Source of the DNA: Chitinophaga sp. YR627
GTDB taxonomy: Bacteria; Bacteroidota; Bacteroidia; Chitinophagales; Chitinophagaceae
DNA: 64,000 nt
Assembly (NCBI RefSeq): GCF_900114995.1
Contig: NZ_FOUX01000001.1
Location: forward strand, 186,001 to 250,000
Direction of reading: 5' to 3'
Shown: one piece after another, positions 19,007-28,868 of the stretch
Position numbering within the stretch: position 1 is the first letter of the stretch
How the letters are laid out: each line of letters opens with the position of its first letter
Notes under the pieces: model-generated
Seen by the model: the letters and a program-made list of their open reading frames with translations, nothing else
What the model was told of the DNA's origin: nothing
Databases searched by the model: none
Translations under genes and position numbers: made by a program

Positions 19007-20497
19007 ATGACGCTTAACAGAAGAAAATTCTTAAAGAATCTTGGTATTACCGGTTCACTGCTCACAGTGCCTTCGGTAATGCTGAACGCAAAGCCATTAT
19101 TCGGAAGAGGAAACATCGATCTTTCCAACGTTACATTAAAAGGAAGGGTACAGAGCAACGGTAAAGGGATCTCCGGTGTACAGGTAACTGACGGTATCAA
19201 TATCGTGCTGACCGACAAAAACGGCGATTATGTGCTGCAGAGCAACGGTACCGCTGAATTTGTATATATCAGCGTACCATCAGGTTATGCATTTCCGGAA
19301 GAAAAGGGGATCGCTAACTTCTTCAGACCACTGAGCAAGGGAAATCCTGTTGTCAAAAATGACTTCAGTCTGGAGAAGTTGAAAGTAGATGACCGTAAAC
19401 ATGCTTTTGTTGTGTGGGCCGATCCGCAGATGAAATCGAAGAAAGATGTGGAGTTGTTAATGAGTCAGTCAGTGCCTGACCTGCAGGCGCTGGTGAAATC
19501 CTACCCAACGGACCTGCTGATCCATGGTATTGGCTGTGGAGACCTGGTATGGGATGAATTCGAACTGTTTGCAGATTATAAAGAAGCGGTTGGTAAAACC
19601 GGTATTCCTTTCTTCAATGTGATCGGTAACCATGATATGGACAATGAAGCCCGTACAGATGATGGTTCTTCCAACACGTTCAAGAAACAGTTCGGACCAA
19701 CTTATTACTCTTACAACAGGGGAGAAGTGCATTACATCGTACTGGACGACGTATTCTTCCTGGGCGCTGCGAAAAATTATATCGGCTATATTACTGAAAA
19801 CCAGTTACAATGGCTGGATCAGGACCTGGCCCATGTAAAACCAGGCAGCACCATCGTATTGAGCACGCATATTCCGACCTTCACCGGCCAGCAGAGAAGA
19901 AACGGCAAACCGGAAGAAGTGGGCGGTGGTACAGTGGCTAACAGAAAGCAGTTGTACAAGATGCTCGCGCCATACAAGGTGCATATCATGAGCGGACACA
20001 CGCACTTCAATGATAACTGGGAAGAAGGAGATATCATGGAGCACAACCATGGTACCGTATGTGGTGCCTGGTGGACGGGCCCTATCTGTGGAGATGGTAC
20101 GCCGGGCGGATATGGTGTGTATGAGGTAGACGGTACTGAGATCAAATGGTATTATAAATCAACCGGCTTACCAAAAGAAACACAGCTCCGTATCTATCCG
20201 AAAGGAAAAGTAAAGGAATCGCCGGATGAGATCTCTGCCAATGTATGGAACTGGGATAGCAAGTGGAAAGTTGAATGGTATGAGGACGGCGTATTAAAAG
20301 GGCCTATGGAGCACCGCGTAGCCTACGATCCGTGGGCGGTGGAACTCTATCTCGGACCACAGTTGCCTAAAAAGCACAAGTTCGTGGAGCCTACTCTCAA
20401 TGATCACATGTTCTTCGCAAAACCTTCTCCTGATGCTAAAAAGATCACGGTGAAGGCGACCGACAGGTTCGGTAATATTTACGAAGAAAGCATCTGA
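19007..20497 (+). CDS. Tat-type calcineurin-like metallophosphoesterase
   Basis: 496 residues. The N-terminus NRRKFLKNLGITG is a twin-arginine-like signal. A beta-sandwich domain (about 40-125) precedes the catalytic calcineurin-like domain with the usual metal-ligand series: DPQ (residues about 138-140), GDLVWD, GNHDMD, STHIP and GHTH. A C-terminal beta domain (about 385-496) completes the three-part architecture of Bacteroidota secreted metallophosphoesterases. It hydrolyses phosphate mono- or diesters outside the cytoplasm; the substrate is unknown. It is the last gene of the SusCD locus, 15 nt after the DUF5689 gene, and a strong terminator follows. Confidence 0.9.
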   Translation: MTLNRRKFLKNLGITGSLLTVPSVMLNAKPLFGRGNIDLSNVTLKGRVQSNGKGISGVQVTDGINIVLTDKNGDYVLQSNGTAEFVYISVPSGYAFPEEKGIANFFRPLSKGNPVVKNDFSLEKLKVDDRKHAFVVWADPQMKSKKDVELLMSQSVPDLQALVKSYPTDLLIHGIGCGDLVWDEFELFADYKEAVGKTGIPFFNVIGNHDMDNEARTDDGSSNTFKKQFGPTYYSYNRGEVHYIVLDDVFFLGAAKNYIGYITENQLQWLDQDLAHVKPGSTIVLSTHIPTFTGQQRRNGKPEEVGGGTVANRKQLYKMLAPYKVHIMSGHTHFNDNWEEGDIMEHNHGTVCGAWWTGPICGDGTPGGYGVYEVDGTEIKWYYKSTGLPKETQLRIYPKGKVKESPDEISANVWNWDSKWKVEWYEDGVLKGPMEHRVAYDPWAVELYLGPQLPKKHKFVEPTLNDHMFFAKPSPDAKKITVKATDRFGNIYEESI

Positions 20498-20516
20498 TAA
20501 ACACGTTTCAATTTTT

Positions 20517-20555
20517 CAGAAAAGGCAGGTCATGAAAATGACTTGCCTTTTTCTG
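20517..20555 (+). terminator. Rho-independent terminator after the SusCD locus
   Basis: Inverted repeat in which 20517-20533 pairs with 20538-20555 around a short A-rich loop; arms begin CAGAAAAGGCAGGTCAT. The rising arm carries an internal T-rich run. It starts 19 nt after the phosphoesterase stop codon and ends the transcription unit that began at the sigma factor or susC. Confidence 0.85.
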
Positions 20556-20579
20556 TTATCAGATATTAAGTTAATAATC

Positions 20580-20587
20580 TATATTTG
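20580..20587 (+). promoter_or_regulatory. Promoter -7 box for the giant adhesin operon
   Basis: TATATTTG fits TAnnTTTG. It lies between the preceding terminator and a second terminator-like hairpin at 20599-20635, so a transcript starting about 7 nt downstream would begin almost directly with that hairpin. No good -33 box is seen. Confidence 0.4.
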
Positions 20588-20598
20588 TGTCCGTTATG

Positions 20599-20636
20599 AA
20601 AAATGTCGGAGTGGGAAGCCACTTTCGACATTTTTT
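20599..20636 (+). terminator. Leader hairpin with T-run (attenuator or second terminator)
   Basis: AAAAATGTCG (20599-20608) pairs perfectly with CGACATTTTT (20626-20635); the inner part GTGG/CCAC closes on a GAAG tetraloop, and the helix ends in TTTTTT. It has the form of an intrinsic terminator. It lies about 110 nt before the adhesin ATG and 12 nt after a promoter-like box, so it may attenuate adhesin transcription; alternatively it is a backup terminator for the upstream locus. Confidence 0.7.
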
Positions 20637-20746
20637 ATGAACATTGTTCGGGAATGATGACAATATTCTGTCCCTTATTTAAGTAAGTGTGTTTCCTTAA
20701 ACCAGTGAAATATACGGCCGGAGAGGGCTGTTAATTGAAAATACCT

Positions 20747-23700
20747 ATGAAGACAAAATTCTTCGGAGCACTTTCGGGCATTTGCCTGATGCTCTTACCC
20801 ATCCTTGTTTACGGACAGTTGCCATTCAGCCCCTGTAGTCCGACGGGAGGAAAGAAAGCCGATATTCTCGGTGTGGAAACCAAGTACAGGGCCCCTGGCG
20901 GAGCGCCGCCGACCTTCACCATTCCTGCAGGTACAAAGTCAGTCGTGGTGTATGTTGCATCGGAAACCGGTTTGAATAATCCGGCGGGAGATGCGGAAAC
21001 CCTGAGAGGAGATGAAGACTTTATTACGATCAATGCGATCATCGACATCCCCACGCTCACTTCGTCCGGATTTCTCAATTATGCCAAGAATACCAACACG
21101 CTTGGCTCCGGAACAAATGTATATGGATGGAGAAAAGTAAACCTCGGCGCTGTTATCCCTGATGCAAGTAAGATTGGCGACAAGACCCCAGACCTCAACA
21201 ACGTTAGATTTTCAATCACCGGCTCTACACTGACGATCGCGGAAAACGCGACAGGTATCCATTCCTCTTATCATGTTGAATATCTGTCACCTAACACAAA
21301 CTCACTCAATCCGCTGCCTACGCTTATCCGCAGTATGCAGCACGGTGTGACGGCTGCCAGTACTGATCTGATCATACCCATCCCTCCGGGAACAAGTATT
21401 ATCAGTATAGCAGGTAAGGGTAGTAATACCAGTGTAGCAGATCTGGACAGTAATAACGGTACAGAAGAAGGTTATTCGAACCTGCACTTCCTGCTGGACC
21501 TGGACCAGTCGCTCCTGAATGGATTTGTGACACTGGCGAACGGTGGTTCTGATGACAGAAGGTCTACTTATGTAATTAGTAATAAGGATGTTACGCTTGC
21601 TGGTCCTTTGACTGCTTCCGGTACTATCACCGGAGACTATACGTCAAAGAATGTCAGCGCCGGAGCTGTCGGTATATATGATCCGGAAGTTTACGTGAGC
21701 GGTGGTAACCTGATCATCAAACGTGAATCGAATTACGCCCGCGACTTTGACGACTCCTATGTGTTTGAGTTTTATAGCAGGGTAGGACAGGGTATGAGTG
21801 CGGAATTTATTGATTCCGATATCCGCAGTATAGCCAGTGCAACCTATCCGGCAGCAGGTGTGACCAGGACCTTCAGAATTCCTTCCGGTACCAACTTTAT
21901 TTATTTCAACGAGACAGCCAACGCGATCAACTTCAACAACGAGAGTAATGAGAATCCGCTGGCGTCTTATGCATATATAGATCTTGAAAAGGAAACGGCT
22001 ACTGGTTATTATTATCAGCAGGTAGGTTCTTCTACCGGTACCGGCAGACGTGAAGACAACTTCGCTTTCCGTGATGTGCCGCTGGACAGTACCAGTACCA
22101 AGACACATGTCAATACCGTAGGTTTCAAGGCGGGTTTCCCGTATGACTTCTCTTTTAAACTGACGGCGGATAAGAGTCAGCTGATCGTTACCAATAAAAC
22201 GGGCCTGGCCAATCAGTCTTACCAGTTCCTTTTGTCGGCTGACTTCTTTGGTGCACGTCCGGACGTAGCCTTCAATCCAACCAATATCAGTTTCACCAAA
22301 GGCACTAACTGTAACACTGTTCAGGCGCATGTGCAGATCTGTAATCCGGGTTCCGGTAATAACAACGGTGGAATGCCGGTGGCTTTCTATGAAGGAGACC
22401 CTACTACGGATCCGAATGCACGACTGTTATATGTGGGCCTGGTACCTGATCAGATCAAAATGGGTGAGTGTAAGGACTTTGCCTTCAACCTGGACCTGAG
22501 CGGAAGAACGAATCTGAATATTGGTATCTCCATGATCCTGAACGATAATGGGTCTTTTGTAACAGGAGGTGTCGGCGCAACGGTCGGTACGCCTTTTACA
22601 CTGGCTTCTTTAAGTACGCAGGATCCTTTCTATACAGAGTGTTACTATGATAATAATATATATAGTACCACTATCAATGTAAATAACTGTCCGGTATTAA
22701 ATCCGGACCCTGATCATAGCTCAGGAGCGGCTGGTAATTACAGTTATCTGAATTATTACAATGCAGGTAGTGCGGTTGGTGCCAGGATCACAGATACAGA
22801 TCTGACGATCACTGATCCGGATGGCGGTACAGTTGCTTCTGCGACCATTACCCTGTCTAACCGTCCTGATGGTAATAATGAAGGATTGCACCTGAATGGT
22901 ACATTACCGGCAGGTATTACTGCTACAGGAGATAGTACCGGTACGATCATACTGACAGGTGTTGCTTCTCCGGCAGATTATATTACAGCCATCCAGCTGA
23001 TCGGGTATTATAATAAACAATTAACGCCTGATCAGACAGACCGTACTATTCTGACCACCTTAAATGATGGTACAGAGAATGGTCCGGTAGCAACCACCAC
23101 TATTAAGATACTGGTAGATCCACGGATCAGCGTATCTGGCAATGCGACCGTGATCGCTGACAATAGTGCTACGGTGAATACGACGGACGGTACAGACTTT
23201 GGTGTGACGCTGGCCAGTTCATCTGCAGTGGTACATAACTTCTCTGTTCAGAACGTGGGTACAGGTACTTTACATCTGACAGGCGCTCCTGTTGTCAGCA
23301 TTAGTGGAGATGCCGGATTTACGGTTTCTACACAACCAGGGGCTGCGAATCTGGCAGGTGGTATCAGCAGCAATTTCAGTGTAAGTTTTGATCCGGCAGG
23401 ACATGCCGGTGGAACTTATACCGCTACGGTACAGATCTCCAGCGATGATGCGGATGCCGACAGAGCTGATTATATCTATGTTGTCAGCGTACTGGTGAAC
23501 AACCTGCCTGCTGTCAGCAACAGCAGTGTGAACGTAAATGAAGACAATACCCTGCATTTTGCGGCGACTGACTTCAGCAATAACTATAGTGATATTGATG
23601 GTGTGACACTGACGAAAATAAAAGTGAATACCCTGCCTGCGAATGGTACCCTGGAATTGAACGGCGTACCGGTTGTAGCAGGAGATGAGATTGCGGCAGC

Positions 23701-26700
23701 AGATCTGGTGAATCTCACATTTGTGCCAAACCTTAACTGGAATGGAACTACCAGCTTCAGCTGGGTAGCTGCAGATCAATATGATTATGCTCCTACAGCG
23801 GCCACCATGACCATCAATGTTGCCCCGGTGAATGATGCCCCTGTTGCGACTGTTCCTGTGAACATCAATGTAACGGAAGGAACACCTGCAAGGATAGATG
23901 GTATTTCCTTTGCTGATGTAGATGCGGGTAGCAGTACGGTGACGGTCACCATCTCTGTGCCGGAAGGGTCCTTTGCGGCTTCTTTAGGTGGAGGTGTGAC
24001 GGTAGGCGTATCTGCAGGTGCGCTGACACTGACCGGTACAATTGCGAACATCAACGCGTTTATTGCCGCAGGTAGTGTTAAATATATGACGATCGTAAAT
24101 CCTTCCCCTACGGTACTGGTGACAGTGAATATTTCCGATAGAGGCAATACCGGTAGTGGAGGTGTTTTACAGGATACGGAGACATTCCCGCTGACGATCA
24201 CCAGGGTGAATACGCCACCAACAGGTACAGGCGATACAAAGACAACCCTCAGAGATACTCCTGTTGACGGTGCTGTAACAGGTTCCGATGTGAATGGCGA
24301 TCCGCTTACCTTTACAAAAGCGACCGATCCTGCACATGGTTCTGTAGTAGTACGTGCGGATGGTACTTATACTTATACACCGGCCCCGGGTTATGTAGGT
24401 GGTGATAGTTTTACCGTAACAATCAGTGACGGTAAGGGTGGTAGCACAACTGAAATAGTAAATATTACGGTTACAACGCCGCCGAACAATCCGCCGACAG
24501 GTACAGGTGATACAAAGACAACCCTCAGAGATACGCCTGTAGATGGCGCTGTAACAGGTTCCGATGTGGATGGTGATGCACTGACCTTTACAAAAGCAAC
24601 CGATCCTGCACATGGCTCCGTGGTAGTGCGTGCGGATGGTACCTACACCTATACTCCGGCAGCGGGTTATGTGGGTGGTGACAGCTTTACTATAACAATC
24701 AGTGATGGTAAGGGTGGCAGTACAACTGTGACTGTAAATATCACAGTGAATACACCGCCAAACAATCCGCCGACAGGCACAGGTGATACAAAGACAACCC
24801 TCAGAGATACCCCTGTAGATGGCGCTGTAACAGGTTCCGATGTAGATGGTGATGCGCTGACCTTTACGAAAGCAACCGATCCTGCACATGGCTCCGTAGT
24901 AGTGCATGCAGATGGTACCTACACCTATACTCCGGCAGCGGGTTATGTAGGTGGTGATAGCTTTACTATAACAATCAGTGATGGTAAAGGGGGCAGTACA
25001 ACTGTGACTGTAAACATCACAGTGAATACACCGCCAAACAATCCGCCAACAGGTACAGGTGATACAAAGACAACCCTCAGAGATACCCCTGTTGATGGGG
25101 CTGTAACAGGTTCCGATGTGGATGGTGATGCGCTGACCTTTACGAAAGCGACGGATCCTGCACATGGTGCTGTAGTGGTACGTGCAGATGGTACTTATAC
25201 TTATACACCGGCTACAGGTTATATAGGTAGTGATAGCTTTACCGTAACAATCAGTGATGGTAAAGGTGGCAGTACTAGTGTAACTGCTAATATTACCGTT
25301 ACCACACCGCCAAACAATCCACCGACAGGTACAGGTGATACAAAGACAACCCTCAGAGATACCCCTGTTGATGGGGCTGTAACAGGTTCCGATGTGGATG
25401 GTGATGCGCTGACCTTTACGAAAGCGACGGATCCTGCACATGGTGCTGTAGTGGTACGTGCAGATGGTACTTATACTTATACACCGGCTACAGGTTATAT
25501 AGGTAGTGATAGCTTTACCGTAACAGTCAGTGATGGTAAAGGGGGCAGTACAACTGTGACTGTAAACATCACAGTGAATACACCGCCAAACAATCCGCCG
25601 ACAGGTACAGGTGATACGAAGACAACGAACAGAGACGTGCCGGTAAATGGTGCTGTAACAGGTTCCGATGTGGATGGTGATGTACTGACCTTTACAAAAG
25701 CAACCGATCCTGCACATGGTACTGTAGTAGTGCATGCGGATGGTACATATACTTATACACCGACCGCAGGTTATGTGGGTGGTGATAGCTTTACTGTTAA
25801 GATCGATGACGGTAAGGGTGGAAGCACTACCGTAACTGTAAATATTACCGTTACCACACCGCCAAACAATCCGCCAACAGGTACAGGTGATACAAAGACA
25901 ACTGATCAGGATGTACCAGTGGATGGTGCTGTAACCGGCTCCGATGTGGATGGTGATGCGCTGACCTTTACGAAAGCGACTGACCCTGCACATGGTAGTG
26001 TAGTGGTACGTGCAGATGGTACTTATACTTATACGCCTGCAACCGGTTATAGCGGTAACGATAGCTTCACTGTTAAGATCGACGATGGTAAGGGTGGTAG
26101 TACTACGGTAACGGTGAATATTACTGTTACACCGGTAGTCGTGCCTCCGGTGAATACACCGCCAACAGGCACAGGGGATACTAAGACAACAGATCAGGAT
26201 GTACCAGTGGATGGCATCGTAACAGGCTCCGATGTGGATGGTGATGCGCTGACCTTTACGAAAGCAACTGATCCTGCACATGGTAGTGTAGTGGTACGTG
26301 CGGATGGTACTTATACTTATACGCCTGCAACCGGCTACAGCGGCAACGACAGTTTCACTGTTAAGATCGATGATGGCAAAGGCGGCAGTACAACGGTAAC
26401 AGTGAATATTACCGTTACACCGGTAGTCGTACCTCCGGTGAACACACCGCCAACAGGTACAGGTGATACAAAGACAACAGATCAGGATGTGCCTGTAGAC
26501 GGTGCCGTAACCGGCTCTGATGCAGATGGCGATGTACTGACGTTTACAAAAGCGACCAACCCTGCACACGGTACTGTCGTGGTACGTGCGGATGGTACTT
26601 ATACCTATACGCCTGCAAGCGGATATAGCGGTAATGACAGTTTTACTGTTAAGATCGATGATGGTAAAGGTGGTAGCACAACAGTGACTGTAAATATTAC

Positions 26701-27856
26701 TGTTACACCGGTAGTCGTAACTCCGGTAAATACACCGCCAACAGGTACAGGTGATGATAAGATCACTAATAAAGATGTACCTGTCAATGGCGCGGTAACC
26801 GGCTCAGACGCTGATGGCGATGTACTGACATTCACGAAAGCAACTGATCCTGCACATGGTACTGTCGTAGTGCGTGCAGATGGTACTTATACTTATACCC
26901 CGGCAGCTGGTTATACCGGTGATGATAGTTTCACTGTTAAGATCGATGATGGTAAAGGTGGTAGTACCACTGTGACGGTGAATATCACTGTTAAACCAGT
27001 GATCACTACACCGGTGAATAATCCGCCGACTGGTTTTGGTGATTCTAAAACGACACCTGAAAATACGCCGGTAAGCGGTACTGTAAGTGGTACTGATCCT
27101 GATGGCGATGTGGTGACCTTTACAAAGGCAACAGATCCTGCGCATGGTACGGCTGTCGTAGGCGCAAATGGTACTTATACCTATACGCCGGCAGCGGGTT
27201 ACAGCGGACCGGATAACTTCAACATCACAATCAGCGATGGTAAAGGTGGTACAGCGACAGTGACAGTAAATATCAATGTGACACCGGTGATTGTGATTGA
27301 AGATCCTGTGGCCCTGAATGACAGAGGTGAAACAAAGGCCAACATCCCTGTTACGATCGATGTACTGGCAAATGATGACGCACGTAACTCAACACTGGAT
27401 AAAACATCTGTTGAGGTGGTTGTATCACCTGCGCATGGTACGGTGAAAATAAACGAAGATGGTACTGTGGTGTACACGCCTGATCCGGGTTATACTGGTG
27501 ATGATAGCTTCACCTACCAGGTGAAGAATGCAAACGGTCAGCTAAGTAATGCGGCGACCGTTGCGGTAACGATCACAGCAACCGGTATCAATGTACCGAA
27601 CCTGTTTACACCAAACGGTGATGGTAAGAACGACTTCTTTGAAATACGCGGACTGAACCAGTATGCAGAGAATGAGCTGATCATTGTCAACCGCTGGGGT
27701 AATGAAGTGTACAGACAAAAAGGATATCAGAATACCTGGAAAGGTGACGGCCTGAATGAAGGAACCTATTACTATCTGTTGCGCATCAGACGAAGCGGCA
27801 GTGCGGAATGGGAAGTGATGAAAGGATACGTTACACTGATCAGGGCTTTCAAATAA
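20747..27856 (+). CDS. Giant repetitive adhesin-like protein with type B T9SS sorting domain
   Basis: 2369 residues from the ATG at 20747 (a TTG 12 nt upstream is in frame but unnecessary). Signal peptide to about residue 24. The N-terminal third is beta-rich with no clear family. Residues about 795-930 resemble an ASH-like choice-of-anchor D module ([14 protein letters not shown]), followed by cadherin-like modules. From residue 1155 there are eleven near-identical 92-97-residue Ig/cadherin-like repeats, each with [27 protein letters not shown] and DGTYTYTP. A diverged twelfth module ([20 protein letters not shown]) follows. The last about 88 residues are the gliding-motility C-terminal domain ([27 protein letters not shown]), a type B type IX secretion signal. 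Probably a calcium-binding surface adhesin. Confidence 0.88.
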   Translation: MKTKFFGALSGICLMLLPILVYGQLPFSPCSPTGGKKADILGVETKYRAPGGAPPTFTIPAGTKSVVVYVASETGLNNPAGDAETLRGDEDFITINAIIDIPTLTSSGFLNYAKNTNTLGSGTNVYGWRKVNLGAVIPDASKIGDKTPDLNNVRFSITGSTLTIAENATGIHSSYHVEYLSPNTNSLNPLPTLIRSMQHGVTAASTDLIIPIPPGTSIISIAGKGSNTSVADLDSNNGTEEGYSNLHFLLDLDQSLLNGFVTLANGGSDDRRSTYVISNKDVTLAGPLTASGTITGDYTSKNVSAGAVGIYDPEVYVSGGNLIIKRESNYARDFDDSYVFEFYSRVGQGMSAEFIDSDIRSIASATYPAAGVTRTFRIPSGTNFIYFNETANAINFNNESNENPLASYAYIDLEKETATGYYYQQVGSSTGTGRREDNFAFRDVPLDSTSTKTHVNTVGFKAGFPYDFSFKLTADKSQLIVTNKTGLANQSYQFLLSADFFGARPDVAFNPTNISFTKGTNCNTVQAHVQICNPGSGNNNGGMPVAFYEGDPTTDPNARLLYVGLVPDQIKMGECKDFAFNLDLSGRTNLNIGISMILNDNGSFVTGGVGATVGTPFTLASLSTQDPFYTECYYDNNIYSTTINVNNCPVLNPDPDHSSGAAGNYSYLNYYNAGSAVGARITDTDLTITDPDGGTVASATITLSNRPDGNNEGLHLNGTLPAGITATGDSTGTIILTGVASPADYITAIQLIGYYNKQLTPDQTDRTILTTLNDGTENGPVATTTIKILVDPRISVSGNATVIADNSATVNTTDGTDFGVTLASSSAVVHNFSVQNVGTGTLHLTGAPVVSISGDAGFTVSTQPGAANLAGGISSNFSVSFDPAGHAGGTYTATVQISSDDADADRADYIYVVSVLVNNLPAVSNSSVNVNEDNTLHFAATDFSNNYSDIDGVTLTKIKVNTLPANGTLELNGVPVVAGDEIAAADLVNLTFVPNLNWNGTTSFSWVAADQYDYAPTAATMTINVAPVNDAPVATVPVNINVTEGTPARIDGISFADVDAGSSTVTVTISVPEGSFAASLGGGVTVGVSAGALTLTGTIANINAFIAAGSVKYMTIVNPSPTVLVTVNISDRGNTGSGGVLQDTETFPLTITRVNTPPTGTGDTKTTLRDTPVDGAVTGSDVNGDPLTFTKATDPAHGSVVVRADGTYTYTPAPGYVGGDSFTVTISDGKGGSTTEIVNITVTTPPNNPPTGTGDTKTTLRDTPVDGAVTGSDVDGDALTFTKATDPAHGSVVVRADGTYTYTPAAGYVGGDSFTITISDGKGGSTTVTVNITVNTPPNNPPTGTGDTKTTLRDTPVDGAVTGSDVDGDALTFTKATDPAHGSVVVHADGTYTYTPAAGYVGGDSFTITISDGKGGSTTVTVNITVNTPPNNPPTGTGDTKTTLRDTPVDGAVTGSDVDGDALTFTKATDPAHGAVVVRADGTYTYTPATGYIGSDSFTVTISDGKGGSTSVTANITVTTPPNNPPTGTGDTKTTLRDTPVDGAVTGSDVDGDALTFTKATDPAHGAVVVRADGTYTYTPATGYIGSDSFTVTVSDGKGGSTTVTVNITVNTPPNNPPTGTGDTKTTNRDVPVNGAVTGSDVDGDVLTFTKATDPAHGTVVVHADGTYTYTPTAGYVGGDSFTVKIDDGKGGSTTVTVNITVTTPPNNPPTGTGDTKTTDQDVPVDGAVTGSDVDGDALTFTKATDPAHGSVVVRADGTYTYTPATGYSGNDSFTVKIDDGKGGSTTVTVNITVTPVVVPPVNTPPTGTGDTKTTDQDVPVDGIVTGSDVDGDALTFTKATDPAHGSVVVRADGTYTYTPATGYSGNDSFTVKIDDGKGGSTTVTVNITVTPVVVPPVNTPPTGTGDTKTTDQDVPVDGAVTGSDADGDVLTFTKATNPAHGTVVVRADGTYTYTPASGYSGNDSFTVKIDDGKGGSTTVTVNITVTPVVVTPVNTPPTGTGDDKITNKDVPVNGAVTGSDADGDVLTFTKATDPAHGTVVVRADGTYTYTPAAGYTGDDSFTVKIDDGKGGSTTVTVNITVKPVITTPVNNPPTGFGDSKTTPENTPVSGTVSGTDPDGDVVTFTKATDPAHGTAVVGANGTYTYTPAAGYSGPDNFNITISDGKGGTATVTVNINVTPVIVIEDPVALNDRGETKANIPVTIDVLANDDARNSTLDKTSVEVVVSPAHGTVKINEDGTVVYTPDPGYTGDDSFTYQVKNANGQLSNAATVAVTITATGINVPNLFTPNGDGKNDFFEIRGLNQYAENELIIVNRWGNEVYRQKGYQNTWKGDGLNEGTYYYLLRIRRSGSAEWEVMKGYVTLIRAFK
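24209..27303 (+). repeat. Eleven in-frame tandem repeats of about 276-291 bp
   Basis: The period is 276 bp for the first six copies and slightly longer where linkers such as TPVVVPPV are inserted. Copies are highly alike at nucleotide level: a 201-nt block at 25049-25249 recurs without a mismatch at 25325-25525. Each unit encodes one Ig/cadherin-like module of the surface protein. The third-codon-position identity between copies points to recent duplication or gene conversion. The array is a likely site of copy-number change and of assembly error. Confidence 0.95.
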
Positions 27857-27880
27857 TCATGTGAACCACAGACCTAAACT

Positions 27881-28849
27881 ATGAAAAAAATATTTTTGAT
27901 AGCTGGACTGCTGACATCATTGGGATTGACTGTGCATGCACAGCAGGATGCACAGTATAGCCAGTATATGTTCAATGGCATTTATATCAATCCTGCCTAT
28001 GCAGGGTATAAGGAGCAGCTCAATCTGCATGCCTTTTACCGTAATCAGTGGACAGGGCTGAAAGGTGCGCCGGAGAGTTTCTCGCTGGCGGTAGATGCGG
28101 CGGCCAATGACGGTAACGTCGGACTGGCACTGCAGTTATCCGGTGATAAACTGGGTGCGCAGGATAACCTTTCTGCTTATGTCAGCTATGCTTACCGCAT
28201 CCGCCTGAACAGGGAAGGTTCTTCCCGTCTGGCGATCGGCCTGAGTGTGGGGATGCTGCAAACGGGTATTAATGGGTCACAACTGAACCCGAATGATCCG
28301 GAGACAGATATGCCGGCGGGACTCCACCGTCTGACGCCTGATGCGAGAGCCGGGATCTTCTATTCGGATGACCGTTACTATGCTGGTTTCTCGGTTGATA
28401 ATATCGTTGTACAGGCCTTTGATAATAAAGGTAAGTTCCTTTATCTGCCACAGACCAAACTGCATTACTATCTGACCGCTGGTACGCTGATCCCTTTGAA
28501 TGAGGATATTCAGCTGAAACCATCCTTTCTCCTGAAAGATGACCGTGGTGGTCCTACCAGTCTGGACCTGAATGCCTTCCTGCTTCTGAAAGAGGTCGTA
28601 TGGATCGGTGGTTCCTACCGGACGGGCCTGAAGCTATATGATAAAAGCTATCTGCAGAAAAACCTGATGTATCGTAATGCGGCGGTGGCAGCGGCAGAGG
28701 TATTCCCTATGCCGAATCTGCGTATCGGGTATGCCTACGACTTTTCTGTAGGTCCGTTACAGAACTACAGCGGCGGCACACATGAGATCTCCGTAGGATT
28801 CACCTTTAACAAACAAAACATCAGGATGGCTACCCCAAGGGTATTCTGA
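27881..28849 (+). CDS. PorP/SprF-family type IX secretion membrane protein
   Basis: 322 residues. Signal peptide ends at HAQQ (about residue 21). DAQYSQYMFNGIYINPAYAG is the family's characteristic N-terminal motif. The rest alternates as an outer-membrane beta-barrel and ends with an aromatic-rich GGTHEISVGFTFN. SprF-type proteins are dedicated outer-membrane partners for secretion or anchoring of the large type B T9SS protein encoded just upstream, as SprF is for SprB. The gap to the adhesin gene is 24 nt. Confidence 0.92.
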   Translation: MKKIFLIAGLLTSLGLTVHAQQDAQYSQYMFNGIYINPAYAGYKEQLNLHAFYRNQWTGLKGAPESFSLAVDAAANDGNVGLALQLSGDKLGAQDNLSAYVSYAYRIRLNREGSSRLAIGLSVGMLQTGINGSQLNPNDPETDMPAGLHRLTPDARAGIFYSDDRYYAGFSVDNIVVQAFDNKGKFLYLPQTKLHYYLTAGTLIPLNEDIQLKPSFLLKDDRGGPTSLDLNAFLLLKEVVWIGGSYRTGLKLYDKSYLQKNLMYRNAAVAAAEVFPMPNLRIGYAYDFSVGPLQNYSGGTHEISVGFTFNKQNIRMATPRVF

Positions 28850-28868
28850 TAGCTTAATCATGCTGACG

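Noticed and set aside
24167..26569. 800-codon open frame on the minus strand, rich in Cys, Ile and Arg
   Set aside because: It is the antisense of the tandem repeats, whose period is a multiple of three, so a stop-free frame is copied along the array. The product is a low-complexity repeat with no family character.
24209..27303. Regular repeats that might suggest a CRISPR array
   Set aside because: The unit is about 276 bp, in frame, and codes for Ig-like modules; there are no unique spacers and no cas genes.
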